The notes: generated by a model from the letters alone, not told the origin. A stretch of 64,000 bases of DNA from Paracoccus yibinensis (GCF_030846195.1 NZ_JAVCWH010000001.1:62001-126000); one strand, 5' to 3'. Counted from the stretch's first letter, positions 27,488 through 39,273 are shown. Numbers and translations: made by a program.

Positions 27488-29070
27488 TCCGCCGCCTCGG
27501 GACTGCTCAGCAGGGGCAGGTCGTCGTCGCCGTCATGCCCGATGGCCAGCCGTTTCTGGTTGCGTGCGCCAAGCTGGCGCAGCATCTCGGCCTGGCGGAT
27601 CACGTTGCCGGACCCGCGGGACAGCCGGTCCATGGCCGTGGCATGGCTTTTCTGCGCGCGGTCCAGGGCCGTGCCGACTTCGTCCATTGCCGAGACGAAG
27701 CCGTGCAGCTTGTCGTAAAGCGCCCCTGCCCGGTTGGCGATGGCCGCCGCGTTAGATTCGCGCCGCTCGACCGTCCAGATGTGATCGACCGTGCGCAGCG
27801 TCAGCATCAGCGTGGTGGGCGTGGCCAGCCCCACACGGTTCTCCATCGCGTGTCGCGTCAGGTCGGGATCGACGCGCAGCGCCTCGGAGAACGCGCCTTC
27901 GATGGGGACGAACATCAGGACGTAATCGACCGAGCCTTCGTCCAGCGCATGATAGCCCTTGCCCGAAAGCGAGGCGATATGGGCACGCATCGCCGCCACA
28001 TGCCGGCGCAGCGCGCCGTCGCAGATGGACGGATCCTCGGCGCTGACCGCCTCCTCATAGGCCAGAAGCGAAACCTTGCTGTCGACCACCAGAACCTTCT
28101 TCTGCGGCATCTTGATGATGACGTCGGGCCGCCAGGTCCGGCCCTGCTCATCCTTCTGGCTGGTCTGGGTGATATAATGCGTTCCCGCCAGCAACCCCGA
28201 ATCCTCAAGGATGCGCTCCAGGATCATCTCGCCCCAGGCGCCGCGCTTCTGGCTGTCGCCCTTCAAGGCACGGGTCAGGTTGACCGCCTCGCGCGAGATG
28301 GCCTCGGACCGGCGGTAAAGCCCCTCGATCTGCTCGCGCAGGCGGGCGCGTTCCTCGTCCGTGGCCTTGTTGCGGGCCTGAAGCTCGGTCTGGAAGCGGT
28401 GGACCTGGTCGCGGAAGGGGGTCAGCAGCGCACTCAGCTGGTCGCCATGGACACGCTGCATCTCTGCCCCCTGGGCCTTCAGGGTCTCATTGGCCAGAAG
28501 CTTGAACTGGCTCGTCATTTCCTCGCGAAGTTCTTTCAATGTGGCGATCTCGCGCTGCGCCGCCTCCAGATCCTTCTGGGCCATCAGCCGGGCCTCGGAC
28601 AGGTCGCGCTCAAGGCGGGCGACGGTCTGGCGTTCGACGCGCAGGGTCTGCTCCAGGCCGTTGCGTTCGTCGGTCAGCCTGGCGACCACATCATTCACTT
28701 GGCCATGCGCTTCATGCAGGCGCGCAACCTCTCGCCGCTCGGCGGCCACATCCTTTTCCGCCGCCAGCCGAGCGGAAGCCAGTTCCCCTTCCAGCCGCGC
28801 GAGGTTGCGGCGATCGGCGTGCAGTGCGTCCGCCAGTTCGTCTCGCTCCTGGCCCAGTTCTGACAGGCGCTTTTCCAGATGCTCGGCCTGAGCCTCGAGC
28901 CGTCCGGCGCGCAGTCGCTGTTCGTCCAGGTCGGCAAGCTTGCGTTCCAGATCCTGGATCCTGCCGTCGTCCACCAGCCGCGCAGTGCCGCGCCGTTGGG
29001 TCAGCAGCAGCACCAGCACGACCGCCGCCAGAACAAGGCAGATGACGATGGGGATCGTGTCGGCGGGCAT
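27484..29070 (-). CDS. rmuC: RmuC-family DNA recombination protein
   Basis: 528 residues from the ATG at 29070. It has an N-terminal membrane anchor (IPIVICLVLAAVVLVLLL), a long coiled coil (about residues 30-230, rich in E, R, L and A) and the RmuC nuclease-like domain with 'GAWGEMILERILEDSGL' and 'VDSKVSLLAYEEAV'. The protein limits DNA inversion and recombination at repeats. It overlaps yjbQ by 4 bp downstream. Confidence 0.93.
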   Translation of the reverse strand: MPADTIPIVICLVLAAVVLVLLLTQRRGTARLVDDGRIQDLERKLADLDEQRLRAGRLEAQAEHLEKRLSELGQERDELADALHADRRNLARLEGELASARLAAEKDVAAERREVARLHEAHGQVNDVVARLTDERNGLEQTLRVERQTVARLERDLSEARLMAQKDLEAAQREIATLKELREEMTSQFKLLANETLKAQGAEMQRVHGDQLSALLTPFRDQVHRFQTELQARNKATDEERARLREQIEGLYRRSEAISREAVNLTRALKGDSQKRGAWGEMILERILEDSGLLAGTHYITQTSQKDEQGRTWRPDVIIKMPQKKVLVVDSKVSLLAYEEAVSAEDPSICDGALRRHVAAMRAHIASLSGKGYHALDEGSVDYVLMFVPIEGAFSEALRVDPDLTRHAMENRVGLATPTTLMLTLRTVDHIWTVERRESNAAAIANRAGALYDKLHGFVSAMDEVGTALDRAQKSHATAMDRLSRGSGNVIRQAEMLRQLGARNQKRLAIGHDGDDDLPLLSSPEAAE

Positions 29071-29180
29071 GAACAAACCTCGTGCAACGTGGTTGCAGCG
29101 TTCACGATTTACCCCTGGATTGCAAGGGCCGTGGCAGATACCCGCACAGTCAGATTGCCGACAGTTGTATCGTTGCCATG

Positions 29181-29201
29181 AAAAAGCCGCCCGAAGGCGG
29201 C
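29181..29201 (-). terminator. Rho-independent terminator of rpoD
   Basis: On the minus strand, 7 bp after the rpoD stop, GCCGCC-TTCG-GGCGGC forms a UUCG-type hairpin followed by five T. Confidence 0.88.
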
Positions 29202-29208
29202 CTTTCGT

Positions 29209-31185
<1,977 letters not shown>

Positions 31186-31204
31186 CGGCTCCCTTCTTCA
31201 GGCG

Positions 31205-31312
31205 GTGATTCGCAATGGGGCGAATCACTGAACATGAGTTCTACATTTAGCGTGGCGCACCCCCGAATCAAAGGGCACGCGATGCGACTGATTCGCTGGC
31301 GTGAGACGAATC
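31205..31312. promoter_or_regulatory. Cluster of five GANTC (CcrM-type) sites upstream of rpoD
   Basis: Between dnaG and rpoD, GANTC occurs at 31207-31211, 31222-31226, 31265-31269, 31290-31294 and 31308-31312. The first pair is a perfect inverted repeat GTGATTCG-N8-CGAATCAC; the last pair is a looser one. In many alphaproteobacteria GANTC is methylated by CcrM and read by GcrA at sigma-70 promoters. Cell-cycle control of rpoD from here is inference. Confidence 0.6.
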
Positions 31313-31324
31313 GGTCAGGGGTGG

Positions 31325-33217
31325 TCAGCGGCGCGGTGGCTTGCGCCAGATCTGGCCATCGACGAACTGCGACAACTGGGCTGAAAGAGCCTCTCGATCC
31401 TCGTTCAAATCCATGCCGCCTTCCAGTTCAGGCCGCTCGGCACGGTGACGCGCGCGGGCGATCTGCTGCATCCGCCAAGTCAGCCCTTCGTCGGCCTCAC
31501 CCTGGATTTCCGCTTCGGCCCGGGCAAGTTCGGTGCCGATGGCCCGCTGCGCCTCCAGCCGGTCCAGAAGGTTGCCCAGGATTGCGGCCACTGTTTCAGT
31601 GTCCTGCGTGTCGATGACCGCAGGAGTGAGGCCCAGATGGGCGTCTCGCCGCAGCGTTTCAAGACCGCGCCGCCCGGCATCGCTTTGGGTCTGGCCCAGA
31701 AGGTCGAACAGCAGGGCTGCCCGATCAGGATCCTGGGGCGACAGGCGCTCCAGGCGGGTTTCCATCTGCGCGACCAGTTCGGGGCGCAGCGCGCAGATCA
31801 GCAGGCTGGCCCCCTCCAGAAGGCTGCCCGCAGCCTGCGGGTTCGTGACGGTTGCGGGAATGGGCAAAGCCGGGCGCGATGTCCTTGCAGACCCTTTGCC
31901 CTTGCCGGGTGTCCAATCCTTGCGCCGCGACGATCCGCCAAACAGATCCCACTGCTTGCCCCGCAGTTCCTTGGCGTAATGGTTGCGGGTCAGTTCGTCC
32001 GGGATTTTGGCAACCGCATCCTGAAGGCGCTTTTCCAAGGCGGCCTTGCGTTCGGGGCTGTCGAAGACCTGTCCTTCGGTCTCGCGTGCCCACAGCAGAT
32101 CGACCAGGGGGCGCGCCTGATCCAGCAGCGCCCCCATGGCAGCCGGTCCGGCAGCCTTGATCAGGTCGTCGGGATCCTGTCCCGCGGGCAGGATGACGAA
32201 CCGCAGCGCCCGGCCCGGTCCCGTCATCGGCAAGGCCAGGTCGATCAGCCGCTGTGCCGCCCGCTGTCCCGCAGCGTCGCCATCCAGGGCGATCACGGGT
32301 TCGGGGCTGACGCGCCACATCAGGTGCAACTGTTCCTCGGTGATTGCCGTCCCCAAGGGGGCCACCGCGCCCTCGAACCCGGCGCGGGCCAGGGCGATCA
32401 CGTCCATATAGCCTTCGGCCACGACCAACCGTTGACCCTTGGCAACAGCGGCGCGAGCAGGGCCGAGGTTGTAAAGGTTGCGCCCCTTGTCGAACAGCGG
32501 CGTTTCCGGGCTGTTGAGGTATTTCGCCCGTGCATTCGGATCCATTGCCCGGCCACCAAATCCGATGCAGCGCTCCTGCGCGTCACGGATCGGAAAGATG
32601 ATGCGGCCCCGGAAACGGTCATAGGCCGCCCCGCCATTGTCGGGTCGCGCAGACATACCCGATTCGACGATCAGTGATTCGTCGAAGCCCTTGTCGCGCA
32701 ATGCCTGCGTCAGTGCGGTGCGGCTGTCGGGGGCAAAGCCGATCTCGAACCGATCAAGCGCCGCCTGGTCCAAACTCCTCCGGGCCAGGTAGTCGCGCGC
32801 CTCGGCTGCGGCGCCGGTTTGCAATTGAAGGCGGAACCAGCGGCAGGCGGCCTCGGTCACCTCCAGCAGGCGGGTGCGGCGGTCGGTGCGTTCGCGGGCG
32901 CGGGGATCGGGCTCGGGCATCTGCAAGCCCGCCTCGGCGGCCAGCAGCTTGACGGCCTCGATGAACTCCATCCCGTCGGCTTCGCGCAGGAACTTGATCG
33001 CGTCGCCCTTGGCGTGGCAGCCGAAGCAATAGTAATAGCCCTTCTGGTCATCGCAGTGAAAACTGGCGGATTTTTCCTGATGGAACGGGCATGGCGCCCA
33101 CCAGTCGCCGCGTGCCTGGTTCGACTTGCGCAGATCCCAGACGACCTTCTTCCCGATCACGCGGCTGATCGGGACGCGGTTGCGAATCTCGTCAAGGAAG
33201 CCGGGGGGCAGACTCAT
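31325..33217 (-). CDS. dnaG: DNA primase
   Basis: 630 residues. The N-terminal CHC2 zinc finger has C43, H46, C64 and C67 (CPFH...CFGC). The Toprim core has 'VVAEGYMDVIALARAG' and 'VIALDGDAAGQRAAQRL', the acidic metal sites. A C-terminal helicase-binding region follows. It makes RNA primers at the replication fork. With rpoD downstream this is the core of the macromolecular-synthesis operon; rpsU is not adjacent. Confidence 0.97.
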   Translation of the reverse strand: MSLPPGFLDEIRNRVPISRVIGKKVVWDLRKSNQARGDWWAPCPFHQEKSASFHCDDQKGYYYCFGCHAKGDAIKFLREADGMEFIEAVKLLAAEAGLQMPEPDPRARERTDRRTRLLEVTEAACRWFRLQLQTGAAAEARDYLARRSLDQAALDRFEIGFAPDSRTALTQALRDKGFDESLIVESGMSARPDNGGAAYDRFRGRIIFPIRDAQERCIGFGGRAMDPNARAKYLNSPETPLFDKGRNLYNLGPARAAVAKGQRLVVAEGYMDVIALARAGFEGAVAPLGTAITEEQLHLMWRVSPEPVIALDGDAAGQRAAQRLIDLALPMTGPGRALRFVILPAGQDPDDLIKAAGPAAMGALLDQARPLVDLLWARETEGQVFDSPERKAALEKRLQDAVAKIPDELTRNHYAKELRGKQWDLFGGSSRRKDWTPGKGKGSARTSRPALPIPATVTNPQAAGSLLEGASLLICALRPELVAQMETRLERLSPQDPDRAALLFDLLGQTQSDAGRRGLETLRRDAHLGLTPAVIDTQDTETVAAILGNLLDRLEAQRAIGTELARAEAEIQGEADEGLTWRMQQIARARHRAERPELEGGMDLNEDREALSAQLSQFVDGQIWRKPPRR

Positions 33218-33281
33218 AAGGGGATTATCGCGCTGCGGCTGGTGTCAAGAAAGGGGTATTTGGGCAAAGAAGACGCGGCGG

Positions 33282-33866
33282 TCAATCCGCGCCCACGGCG
33301 CCGCGCGCCAGGCCCCAATAGATGTCGCCGATGCGGCGGCGGTCCAAACGGCCACCTTCGCGATACCAGTTGGTCACACCGGTCAGCATCGCGATCAGGG
33401 CCATCGTCGCCAGCCGGGGATCGTCGATGCGCATCACGCCCGCCGCCATTCCGTCGCGCAGGATGGATTCCAGCGCGGCCTCGTATTCGCCGCGCAGGGC
33501 GGCGATGCGCGCGCGGTTTTCGGGCGTAAGGTTGCGAAGCTCCATATAGGACAGGAACACGGCATCGGCATGATCCAGGCTGGTGTCGATATGGAAACGC
33601 ACGAAATGTTCCAGCCGCGCCAGGGGATCGCCGGGAATGTCGGACCACGCACCCAACAACTCCTGCATGTGGCTTTCCAGAAGATCGAACAGCAAGGCCT
33701 GCTTGTCAGGGGTATAGGCATAGAGCGCCCCCGCCTGCACCCCCACGGCCGAGGCAATCTGGCGCATCGACACGGCGGCATAGCCCTGCCGCGCGAACAG
33801 GCGGCGGGCATGGGTGCGGATCAGGGGGCCGGTGACATCGGCGCGGGAACCTTGGGTGCGGGCCAT
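33282..33866 (-). CDS. TetR/AcrR-family transcriptional regulator
   Basis: 194 residues from the ATG at 33866. An N-terminal TetR HTH covers about residues 15-55 ('FARQGYAAVSMRQIASAVGVQAGALYAYTPDKQALL'), followed by a helical ligand domain. Family members are ligand-responsive repressors. The gene is divergent from a small lipoprotein gene (74-bp gap), the likeliest neighbour to share its operator. No enzyme cluster nearby suggests a ligand. Confidence 0.88.
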   Translation of the reverse strand: MARTQGSRADVTGPLIRTHARRLFARQGYAAVSMRQIASAVGVQAGALYAYTPDKQALLFDLLESHMQELLGAWSDIPGDPLARLEHFVRFHIDTSLDHADAVFLSYMELRNLTPENRARIAALRGEYEAALESILRDGMAAGVMRIDDPRLATMALIAMLTGVTNWYREGGRLDRRRIGDIYWGLARGAVGAD

Positions 33867-33940
33867 GCGATCTTCTAGCGTGCGCAGGCGGGGCGGGAAA
33901 GTCCGTTGCCCCGGTGCAAGCCGCGCCATAATCTTGGGTC

Positions 33941-34198
33941 ATGAAACATGTCCTGACCCTGACCTGCGCCGCATTCCTGGCGGCATGCTCGACCGATACT
34001 GAATCCTATCCGCGTCTGCTGCCCACCGATCAGATCCTGGCCGAACCCCTCCTGCCGGATCATGCGCCCCAAGCAACATCAACGGATCTCGAGGCCGAGA
34101 CGCAGGCACGGGCGGACGCCCTGCGGCAGCGCGCCGACGCCCTGCGCGGGCCGGTTATTGAACCAGCGGCGCTGGAGCGAATCCGACCACAGGGATGA
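33941..34198 (+). CDS. Small predicted lipoprotein
   Basis: 85 residues. The N-terminus MKHVLTLTCAAFLAACSTD is a type II signal peptide with lipobox LAAC (Cys16), so the mature protein is about 70 residues on a lipid anchor. A helical, Ala/Arg/Asp-rich stretch follows ('DLEAETQARADALRQRADAL'). No known domain is recognised. It lies upstream of lldD on the same strand. Confidence 0.75.
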   Translation: MKHVLTLTCAAFLAACSTDTESYPRLLPTDQILAEPLLPDHAPQATSTDLEAETQARADALRQRADALRGPVIEPAALERIRPQG

Positions 34199-34255
34199 TT
34201 GCTGCCCGAATGCATATCTGGTAAAGATTTTTGACCAATTCTGCCGGGGGGCCTC

Positions 34256-35464
34256 ATGCCAGTCATCACTTCGATCGAAGATCTCAAGCGGATGCACCGC
34301 TCGCGCACTCCGAAGATGTTCTATGACTATGCGGAATCGGGCAGCTATACCGAACAGACCTTCCGGGAGAACACGACCGACTTCGCCCGGCTGAAGCTGC
34401 GCCAGAAGGTGGCCGTGGACATGTCGAACCGCAGCACGGCATCGGACATCGTGGGCCTGCCTGCGACGATGCCGGTTGCCCTGGCGCCAGTAGGCCTGAC
34501 CGGCATGCAGCACGCCGACGGCGAGATCCATGCCGCCCGCGCCGCCGAAAAATTCGGCGTGCCGTTCTGTCTGTCCACCATGTCGATCTGTTCCATCGAG
34601 GATGTGGCGGAACACACTAGCAAGCCTTTCATGTTCCAGCTTTACACGATGAAGGACCAGGATTTTCTGGCCGCCATCATCGAACGGGCGAAAAAGGCAA
34701 ATTGCAGTGCCTTGGTGCTGACGCTGGACCTGCAAATTCTGGGCCAGCGGCACAAGGATCTGAAGAACGGGCTGTCCGCGCCGCCCAAGCTGACGCTGCC
34801 GACCATGCTGGACCTGGCGACGCGCTGGCGGTGGGGAATGGGGATGCTGCAAACCAAGCGTCGTTTCTTCGGGAACATCGTCGGTCATGCCAAGGGGGTC
34901 GGCGATCCCTCCAGCCTGATGAGCTGGACGGCCGAGCAATTCGACGAGAAGCTGGACTGGGACAAAATCGCCCGCATCCGCGACATGTGGGGCGGCAAGC
35001 TGATCCTCAAGGGCGTGCTGGATCCCGACGACGCCCGGATCGCGGCCGATTTCGGCGCCGACGCGATCATCGTCAGCAACCACGGCGGACGCCAGCTTGA
35101 CGGGGCGATATCATCCATCCGCATGTTGCCCCATATCGTCAAGGCCGTGGGCGACCGGGTCGAAGTCCACATGGACAGCGGCATCCGGTCGGGCCAGGAC
35201 GTGCTGAAGGCCCTGGCGCTTGGCGCGCATTCCACCTGGATCGGGCGGGCATGGCTTCACGGCCTTGGCGCCATGGGCGAGGCGGGCGTGACCCGCGCGC
35301 TGGAAATCATCCGCAAGGAACTGGACATCAGCATGGCGCTGTGCGGCGAACGCGACGTCAAGCATCTGGGGCCGCAGAACGTGATGATCCCGCGCGGCTT
35401 CCTGGATGAATACGAGGTGCAGGCCCCCAAGGGGGCTTCACAAATCACCCCCATTGCCGTATAG
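34256..35464 (+). CDS. lldD: FMN-dependent alpha-hydroxy acid dehydrogenase, L-lactate dehydrogenase type
   Basis: 402 residues. A TIM-barrel family with 'KMFYDYAESGSYTEQTFRENTTDF' at the N-terminus, the catalytic motif SNHGGRQLDGA (active-site His) and 'HMDSGIRSGQDVLKALALGA' phosphate-binding region. It oxidises L-lactate (or another short 2-hydroxy acid) to the keto acid at the membrane. A 57-bp gap separates it from the lipoprotein gene. Substrate within the family is inferred. Confidence 0.88.
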   Translation: MPVITSIEDLKRMHRSRTPKMFYDYAESGSYTEQTFRENTTDFARLKLRQKVAVDMSNRSTASDIVGLPATMPVALAPVGLTGMQHADGEIHAARAAEKFGVPFCLSTMSICSIEDVAEHTSKPFMFQLYTMKDQDFLAAIIERAKKANCSALVLTLDLQILGQRHKDLKNGLSAPPKLTLPTMLDLATRWRWGMGMLQTKRRFFGNIVGHAKGVGDPSSLMSWTAEQFDEKLDWDKIARIRDMWGGKLILKGVLDPDDARIAADFGADAIIVSNHGGRQLDGAISSIRMLPHIVKAVGDRVEVHMDSGIRSGQDVLKALALGAHSTWIGRAWLHGLGAMGEAGVTRALEIIRKELDISMALCGERDVKHLGPQNVMIPRGFLDEYEVQAPKGASQITPIAV

Positions 35465-35529
35465 GCCGCGACCTGTCGCCATGCACCCTTGGAGGATGGC
35501 GGCACCAACAACCAAGTTAGGAACATATC

Positions 35530-36147
35530 ATGGCCAAAGAGATCCCTGATCTGGTGGCCGAGCCGCGCGCGGGGTCAGGCAAGGGGGCCGCCCGCCAAGC
35601 TCGCCGCGACGGCAAGGTGCCCGGAGTCGTTTATGGTGACCACAAGGACCCGGTCAACATCCAGTTCGACTTCAACAAACTGCTGACCCAGCTGCGCGCC
35701 GGTCGCTTCATGTCCACGCTGTTCAACCTGAAGGTCGAAGGTCAGGAAGACGTGCGCGTCATCTGCCGCGGCGTTCAGAAGGACGTGGTGAAGGACCTGC
35801 CGATCCACATCGACTTCATGCGCCTGCGCCGCACCTCGAAGGTGAACCTGTTCATCCACGTGGACTTCATCAACCACGACAAGTGCCCCGGCCTGAAGCG
35901 CGGCGGCACGCTGGTGACGGTGCGCCCCGAGGTGGAGCTGATCGTGACCGCCGGTGACATCCCCGATCACATCACCGTCGATCTGGAAGGCCTGAACGTC
36001 GGCGACACGATCCACATCAACGACGTGAAGCTGCCGGAAGGCGTGAAGCCGACAATCGACCGCAACTTCGTGATCGCCAACATCGCCGCGCCGTCCGCGC
36101 TGCGTTCGGGCGGCGACGACGAAGCCGAGGCCGCTGCCGAGGAGTGA
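35530..36147 (+). CDS. rplY: 50S ribosomal protein L25/general stress protein Ctc
   Basis: 205 residues, the two-domain Ctc/TL5 form. The N-terminal L25 domain has '[22 protein letters not shown]' and 'IDFMRLR', binding 5S rRNA. The C-terminal beta domain carries '[42 protein letters not shown]'. An acidic tail ([10 protein letters not shown]) ends the protein. Its usual partner pth is not next to it. A hairpin with a short T-run follows. Confidence 0.95.
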   Translation: MAKEIPDLVAEPRAGSGKGAARQARRDGKVPGVVYGDHKDPVNIQFDFNKLLTQLRAGRFMSTLFNLKVEGQEDVRVICRGVQKDVVKDLPIHIDFMRLRRTSKVNLFIHVDFINHDKCPGLKRGGTLVTVRPEVELIVTAGDIPDHITVDLEGLNVGDTIHINDVKLPEGVKPTIDRNFVIANIAAPSALRSGGDDEAEAAAEE

Positions 36148-36169
36148 TCCCGGCCGGCGCGTAACGACG

Positions 36170-36195
36170 GGGCGGTGCCGCTGGCGCCGCCCTTT
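36170..36195 (+). terminator. Probable terminator of rplY
   Basis: GGGCGGTGCC and GGCGCCGCCC (one G-T pair) enclose a 3-base loop and are followed by TTT, 22 bp after the rplY stop. Confidence 0.65.
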
Positions 36196-36226
36196 CCATT
36201 TTGCTAGTCCCCTTGCAGGAGGTCGC

Positions 36227-37564
36227 ATGGAACCCATCCACATCATCGGCGCGGGCCTTGCCGGATCCGAGGCCGCCTGGCAGGCCGCCCGCGCGGGCGT
36301 CCCGGTGATCCTGCACGAGATGCGCCCCGCCAAGGGCACCTTTGCCCACAAGACCGGCGACTGCGCCGAGATGGTCTGTTCGAACAGCTTCCGGTCCGAC
36401 GACGACGTGATGAACGCCGTCGGGCAACTGCATTGGGAAATGCGTGCGGCCGGCGGGCTGATCATGATGATGGCGGATCGCCACCGGCTTCCTGCGGGCG
36501 GCGCCCTGGCGGTCGACCGGGAAGCCTTTTCTGCCGCCGTGACCGAAGCCCTGCGGGCCGAGCCGCTGGTCCAGATCGTTCCGGGCGAGATCACCGACCT
36601 GCCCAGCGACGGCAACTGGATCGTCGCGACCGGCCCGCTCACTTCGGACAGACTTGCAGAGGCGATCCGGTCGGTGACAGGCACCGACGCCCTGGCCTTC
36701 TTCGACGCCATCGCCCCCATCGTCCATGCGGATACCGTCGACATGTCAGTCGCATGGGAACAAAGCCGCTATGACAAGGGCGAGACCGAGGCCGAACAGC
36801 GCGCCTATATCAACTGCCCGATGACCCGCGATCAATACGAGGCTTTCATCGACGCCCTTCTGGCCGCCGAAAAGACCGAGTTTCATGAAGGCGAAACCGC
36901 AGGTTATTTCGATGGCTGCCTGCCGATCGAGGTGATGGCGGAACGCGGCCGCGAAACCCTGCGCCACGGTCCGATGAAGCCGGTCGGGCTGACGAACGCG
37001 CACAAGCCCGATGAAAAAGCTTATGCAGTGGTTCAACTTCGGCGGGATAATGCCTTGGGAACGCTGTATAACATCGTCGGCTTCCAGACCAAGATGAAAT
37101 ACGGCGCGCAGACCCAGGTCTTCCGCATGATCCCCGGCTTGGAGAACGCCAGTTTCGCGCGTCTTGGCGGCATCCACCGCAATTCCTTCCTGAATTCGCC
37201 CACGCTGCTGGACGACCGGATGCGCCTGCGTCAGCGTCCGAACCTGCGCTTTGCCGGGCAGGTCACGGGGGTCGAGGGCTATGTCGAAAGCGCCGCCATG
37301 GGCCTGCTGGCTGGCCGGATGGCCGCCGCGCAGGCACAGGGACGCGACCTGCCGCCCCCCGCGCCGACGACCGCCATGGGCGCCCTGGTCAACCACATCA
37401 CCGGCGGGGCCGAGGCCAAGACCTTCCAGCCTATGAACGTGAACTTCGGCCTGTTCCCGCCGCTGGAGGACATCCGGGGCGGCCGGAGGGGGCGCAAGGA
37501 CCGCTATCCCGCCTATACCCAGCGGGCGAAGGACGATTTCGGCGCATGGCTGGCGGCGCAGTAA
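36227..37564 (+). CDS. trmFO: Folate-dependent tRNA (uracil-54-C5) methyltransferase TrmFO
   Basis: 445 residues. An FAD Rossmann motif [12 protein letters not shown] at residues 8-19 and TrmFO blocks '[14 protein letters not shown]', '[15 protein letters not shown]', '[12 protein letters not shown]' and '[14 protein letters not shown]' are present. It uses methylene-tetrahydrofolate and FADH2 to make ribothymidine at tRNA position 54. The next gene, gluQ, starts 19 bp before its end, joining two tRNA-modification genes. Confidence 0.95.
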   Translation: MEPIHIIGAGLAGSEAAWQAARAGVPVILHEMRPAKGTFAHKTGDCAEMVCSNSFRSDDDVMNAVGQLHWEMRAAGGLIMMMADRHRLPAGGALAVDREAFSAAVTEALRAEPLVQIVPGEITDLPSDGNWIVATGPLTSDRLAEAIRSVTGTDALAFFDAIAPIVHADTVDMSVAWEQSRYDKGETEAEQRAYINCPMTRDQYEAFIDALLAAEKTEFHEGETAGYFDGCLPIEVMAERGRETLRHGPMKPVGLTNAHKPDEKAYAVVQLRRDNALGTLYNIVGFQTKMKYGAQTQVFRMIPGLENASFARLGGIHRNSFLNSPTLLDDRMRLRQRPNLRFAGQVTGVEGYVESAAMGLLAGRMAAAQAQGRDLPPPAPTTAMGALVNHITGGAEAKTFQPMNVNFGLFPPLEDIRGGRRGRKDRYPAYTQRAKDDFGAWLAAQ

Positions 37565-38391
37565 CCCGCTTCGCGCCCTCGCCCACCGGATTGCTGCACC
37601 TGGGTCATGCCTATGCAGCCTTGGTGGCGGAAAGTCTGGCGGACCCCGGACGGTTCCTGTTGCGCATCGAGGATATCGACCAGGACCGCTGCCGCCCAGA
37701 ATACGCTGCCGCGATCAGGGAAGACCTGGCTTGGCTCGGGCTTCGCTGGCCGGAACCAGTGATGCGGCAGTCGGACCGGATGGAGGCTTATCGCAAGGCG
37801 CTTCGGCGGTTGGCGCCCCTGACCTATCCCTGCCGCTGCCGCCGGGGGGACATCCGCGCCGCGCTGTCGGCTCCGCAGGAAGGCGTCCTGCCCGCCGGCC
37901 CGGATGGGTTGGTCTATCCCGGAACCTGCCGTGGCCGCAGCTTGGGGGACGCCGGGCCGGACGATGTGATCCGGCTGGACGTGGCCCGTGCCTTCGACGC
38001 CTTGGCCATGGCTAGGATCGCCTTCCAGGATCAGGCAATCATGCCCGGACATGACCACGAACTGACCCGAGATCAGTTCCTGGACGGTATAGGCGATGTG
38101 ATCCTGTCCCGGCGCGGCATGGGCACCTCCTATCATCTGGCGGTGGTCGTGGACGACGCCGCGCAGGGGATCACCCTGGTCACGCGCGGAAAAGATCTTT
38201 TCGATTCAACCTATATTCACGTCCTTCTTCAGAAACTTCTTAATTTTTCCACCCCGCTTTACCATCATCACCGCCTGATCCGCGACGACGCCGGAAAGCG
38301 ATTGGCCAAGCGTGACGACGCCCGCGCCATCCGTCATTACCGCGACGAGGGCGCCACACCGGATGACATCCGCAGCATGATCGGCTTCTAG
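37546..38391 (+). CDS. gluQ: Glutamyl-Q tRNA(Asp) synthetase
   Basis: 281 residues. A truncated GluRS: class I HIGH-like LHLGHA near residue 17, '[21 protein letters not shown]', and a KMSKS-like KRLAKRD near the C-terminus, with no anticodon-binding domain. It attaches glutamate to queuosine in tRNA(Asp). It overlaps trmFO by 19 bp and its end overlaps convergent hisI by 4 bp. Confidence 0.93.
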   Translation: MAGGAVTRFAPSPTGLLHLGHAYAALVAESLADPGRFLLRIEDIDQDRCRPEYAAAIREDLAWLGLRWPEPVMRQSDRMEAYRKALRRLAPLTYPCRCRRGDIRAALSAPQEGVLPAGPDGLVYPGTCRGRSLGDAGPDDVIRLDVARAFDALAMARIAFQDQAIMPGHDHELTRDQFLDGIGDVILSRRGMGTSYHLAVVVDDAAQGITLVTRGKDLFDSTYIHVLLQKLLNFSTPLYHHHRLIRDDAGKRLAKRDDARAIRHYRDEGATPDDIRSMIGF

Positions 38392-38744
38392 GCCGTCGGC
38401 GCCATGATCTCGACCTCGCCGCTGTCGCGAACGGCCGTGTAAAAGCAGCTTCGCCGGTTGGTGTGGCAGGCCGGGCCGGTCTGTCGCACAAGGACCAGCA
38501 GGCAGTCACGGTCGCAATCGACGCGCAGTTCCACCAGTTCCTGCACATGCCCCGAACTTTCCCCCTTTACCCAGAACGATTGCCGCGACCGCGACCAATA
38601 GGTGACGCGCCCGGTTTCCAGCGTCCGCGCCACACTTTCGACGTTCATCCAGGCCATCATCAGAACCTCGCCCCCATCCGCGTCCTGGGCGATGGCGGGG
38701 ATCAGCCCGTTCGGATCATATTTCAGGCTGGCAGGGTCGAACAT
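38388..38744 (-). CDS. hisI: Phosphoribosyl-AMP cyclohydrolase
   Basis: 118 residues, the stand-alone HisI form. It has 'VLMMAWMNVESVARTLETGRVTYWSRSRQSFWVKGESSGH' and the metal-binding 'DCDRDCLLVLVRQTGPACHTNRRSCF'. It performs the third step of histidine synthesis. No other his genes are adjacent. Confidence 0.95.
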   Translation of the reverse strand: MFDPASLKYDPNGLIPAIAQDADGGEVLMMAWMNVESVARTLETGRVTYWSRSRQSFWVKGESSGHVQELVELRVDCDRDCLLVLVRQTGPACHTNRRSCFYTAVRDSGEVEIMAPTA

Positions 38745-38805
38745 CGGGTTTCCTTTCGGCTGACGCGTCCCTATCTAGACCCCAGGCAGCGCATGGGAAA
38801 GACCG

Positions 38806-39246
38806 ATGGCCGACAGCGACCTGATGCAGCTTTATTCCCGCCGGATCCTGGCATTGACGACAGCGATCCCGCATCTGGGCGCGTTGTCGGAATTCGACGG
38901 CAAGGCCATGCGCCGATCGCCGCAATGCGGTTCCTCGGTCACGGCCTATGTCGCGATGGACGGGGACCGGATCGCGGATTTCCGGCAAGAGGTGCGGGCC
39001 TGCGCGCTTGGCCAGGCATCAGCCTCGGTCCTGGGGCAGGCCGTGATCGGGCGCAGCCGGGACGAAATCGCCGCGACCCGGGACGCCCTGCAAGCCATGC
39101 TGACGACCGAAGCCGATCCCCCCGCCGCACCCTTTGGCGCACTTGAGGCACTGTTGCCGGCGCGTGAATACCCGAACCGCCATGCCTCGATCCTGCTGGC
39201 TTGGAACGCGACGCTGGACGCCATCGACCAGGCCACCAAATCATGA
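38806..39246 (+). CDS. NifU/IscU-like iron-sulfur scaffold family protein
   Basis: 146 residues. It aligns with the NifU-N/IscU fold: C41 in SPQCGSSV and a Cys in RACALGQASASV. The third scaffold Cys position (C-x4-W context in SufU) reads R-H-A-S-I-L-L-A-W, so only two of three cluster ligands remain. It may act as an Fe-S carrier or have another role. It is not beside suf genes; sufE is 7 kb away. Confidence 0.8.
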   Translation: MADSDLMQLYSRRILALTTAIPHLGALSEFDGKAMRRSPQCGSSVTAYVAMDGDRIADFRQEVRACALGQASASVLGQAVIGRSRDEIAATRDALQAMLTTEADPPAAPFGALEALLPAREYPNRHASILLAWNATLDAIDQATKS

Positions 39247-39273
39247 AAAAGCCGGTCCCTTTGCAGGACCGGC
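39246..39273 (-). terminator. Rho-independent terminator of the microprotein unit
   Basis: On the minus strand GCCGGTCC-TGCAAAG-GGACCGGC is followed by five T. No T-run follows on the plus strand, so it serves the minus-strand microprotein transcript rather than the convergent NifU-like gene. Confidence 0.85.
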
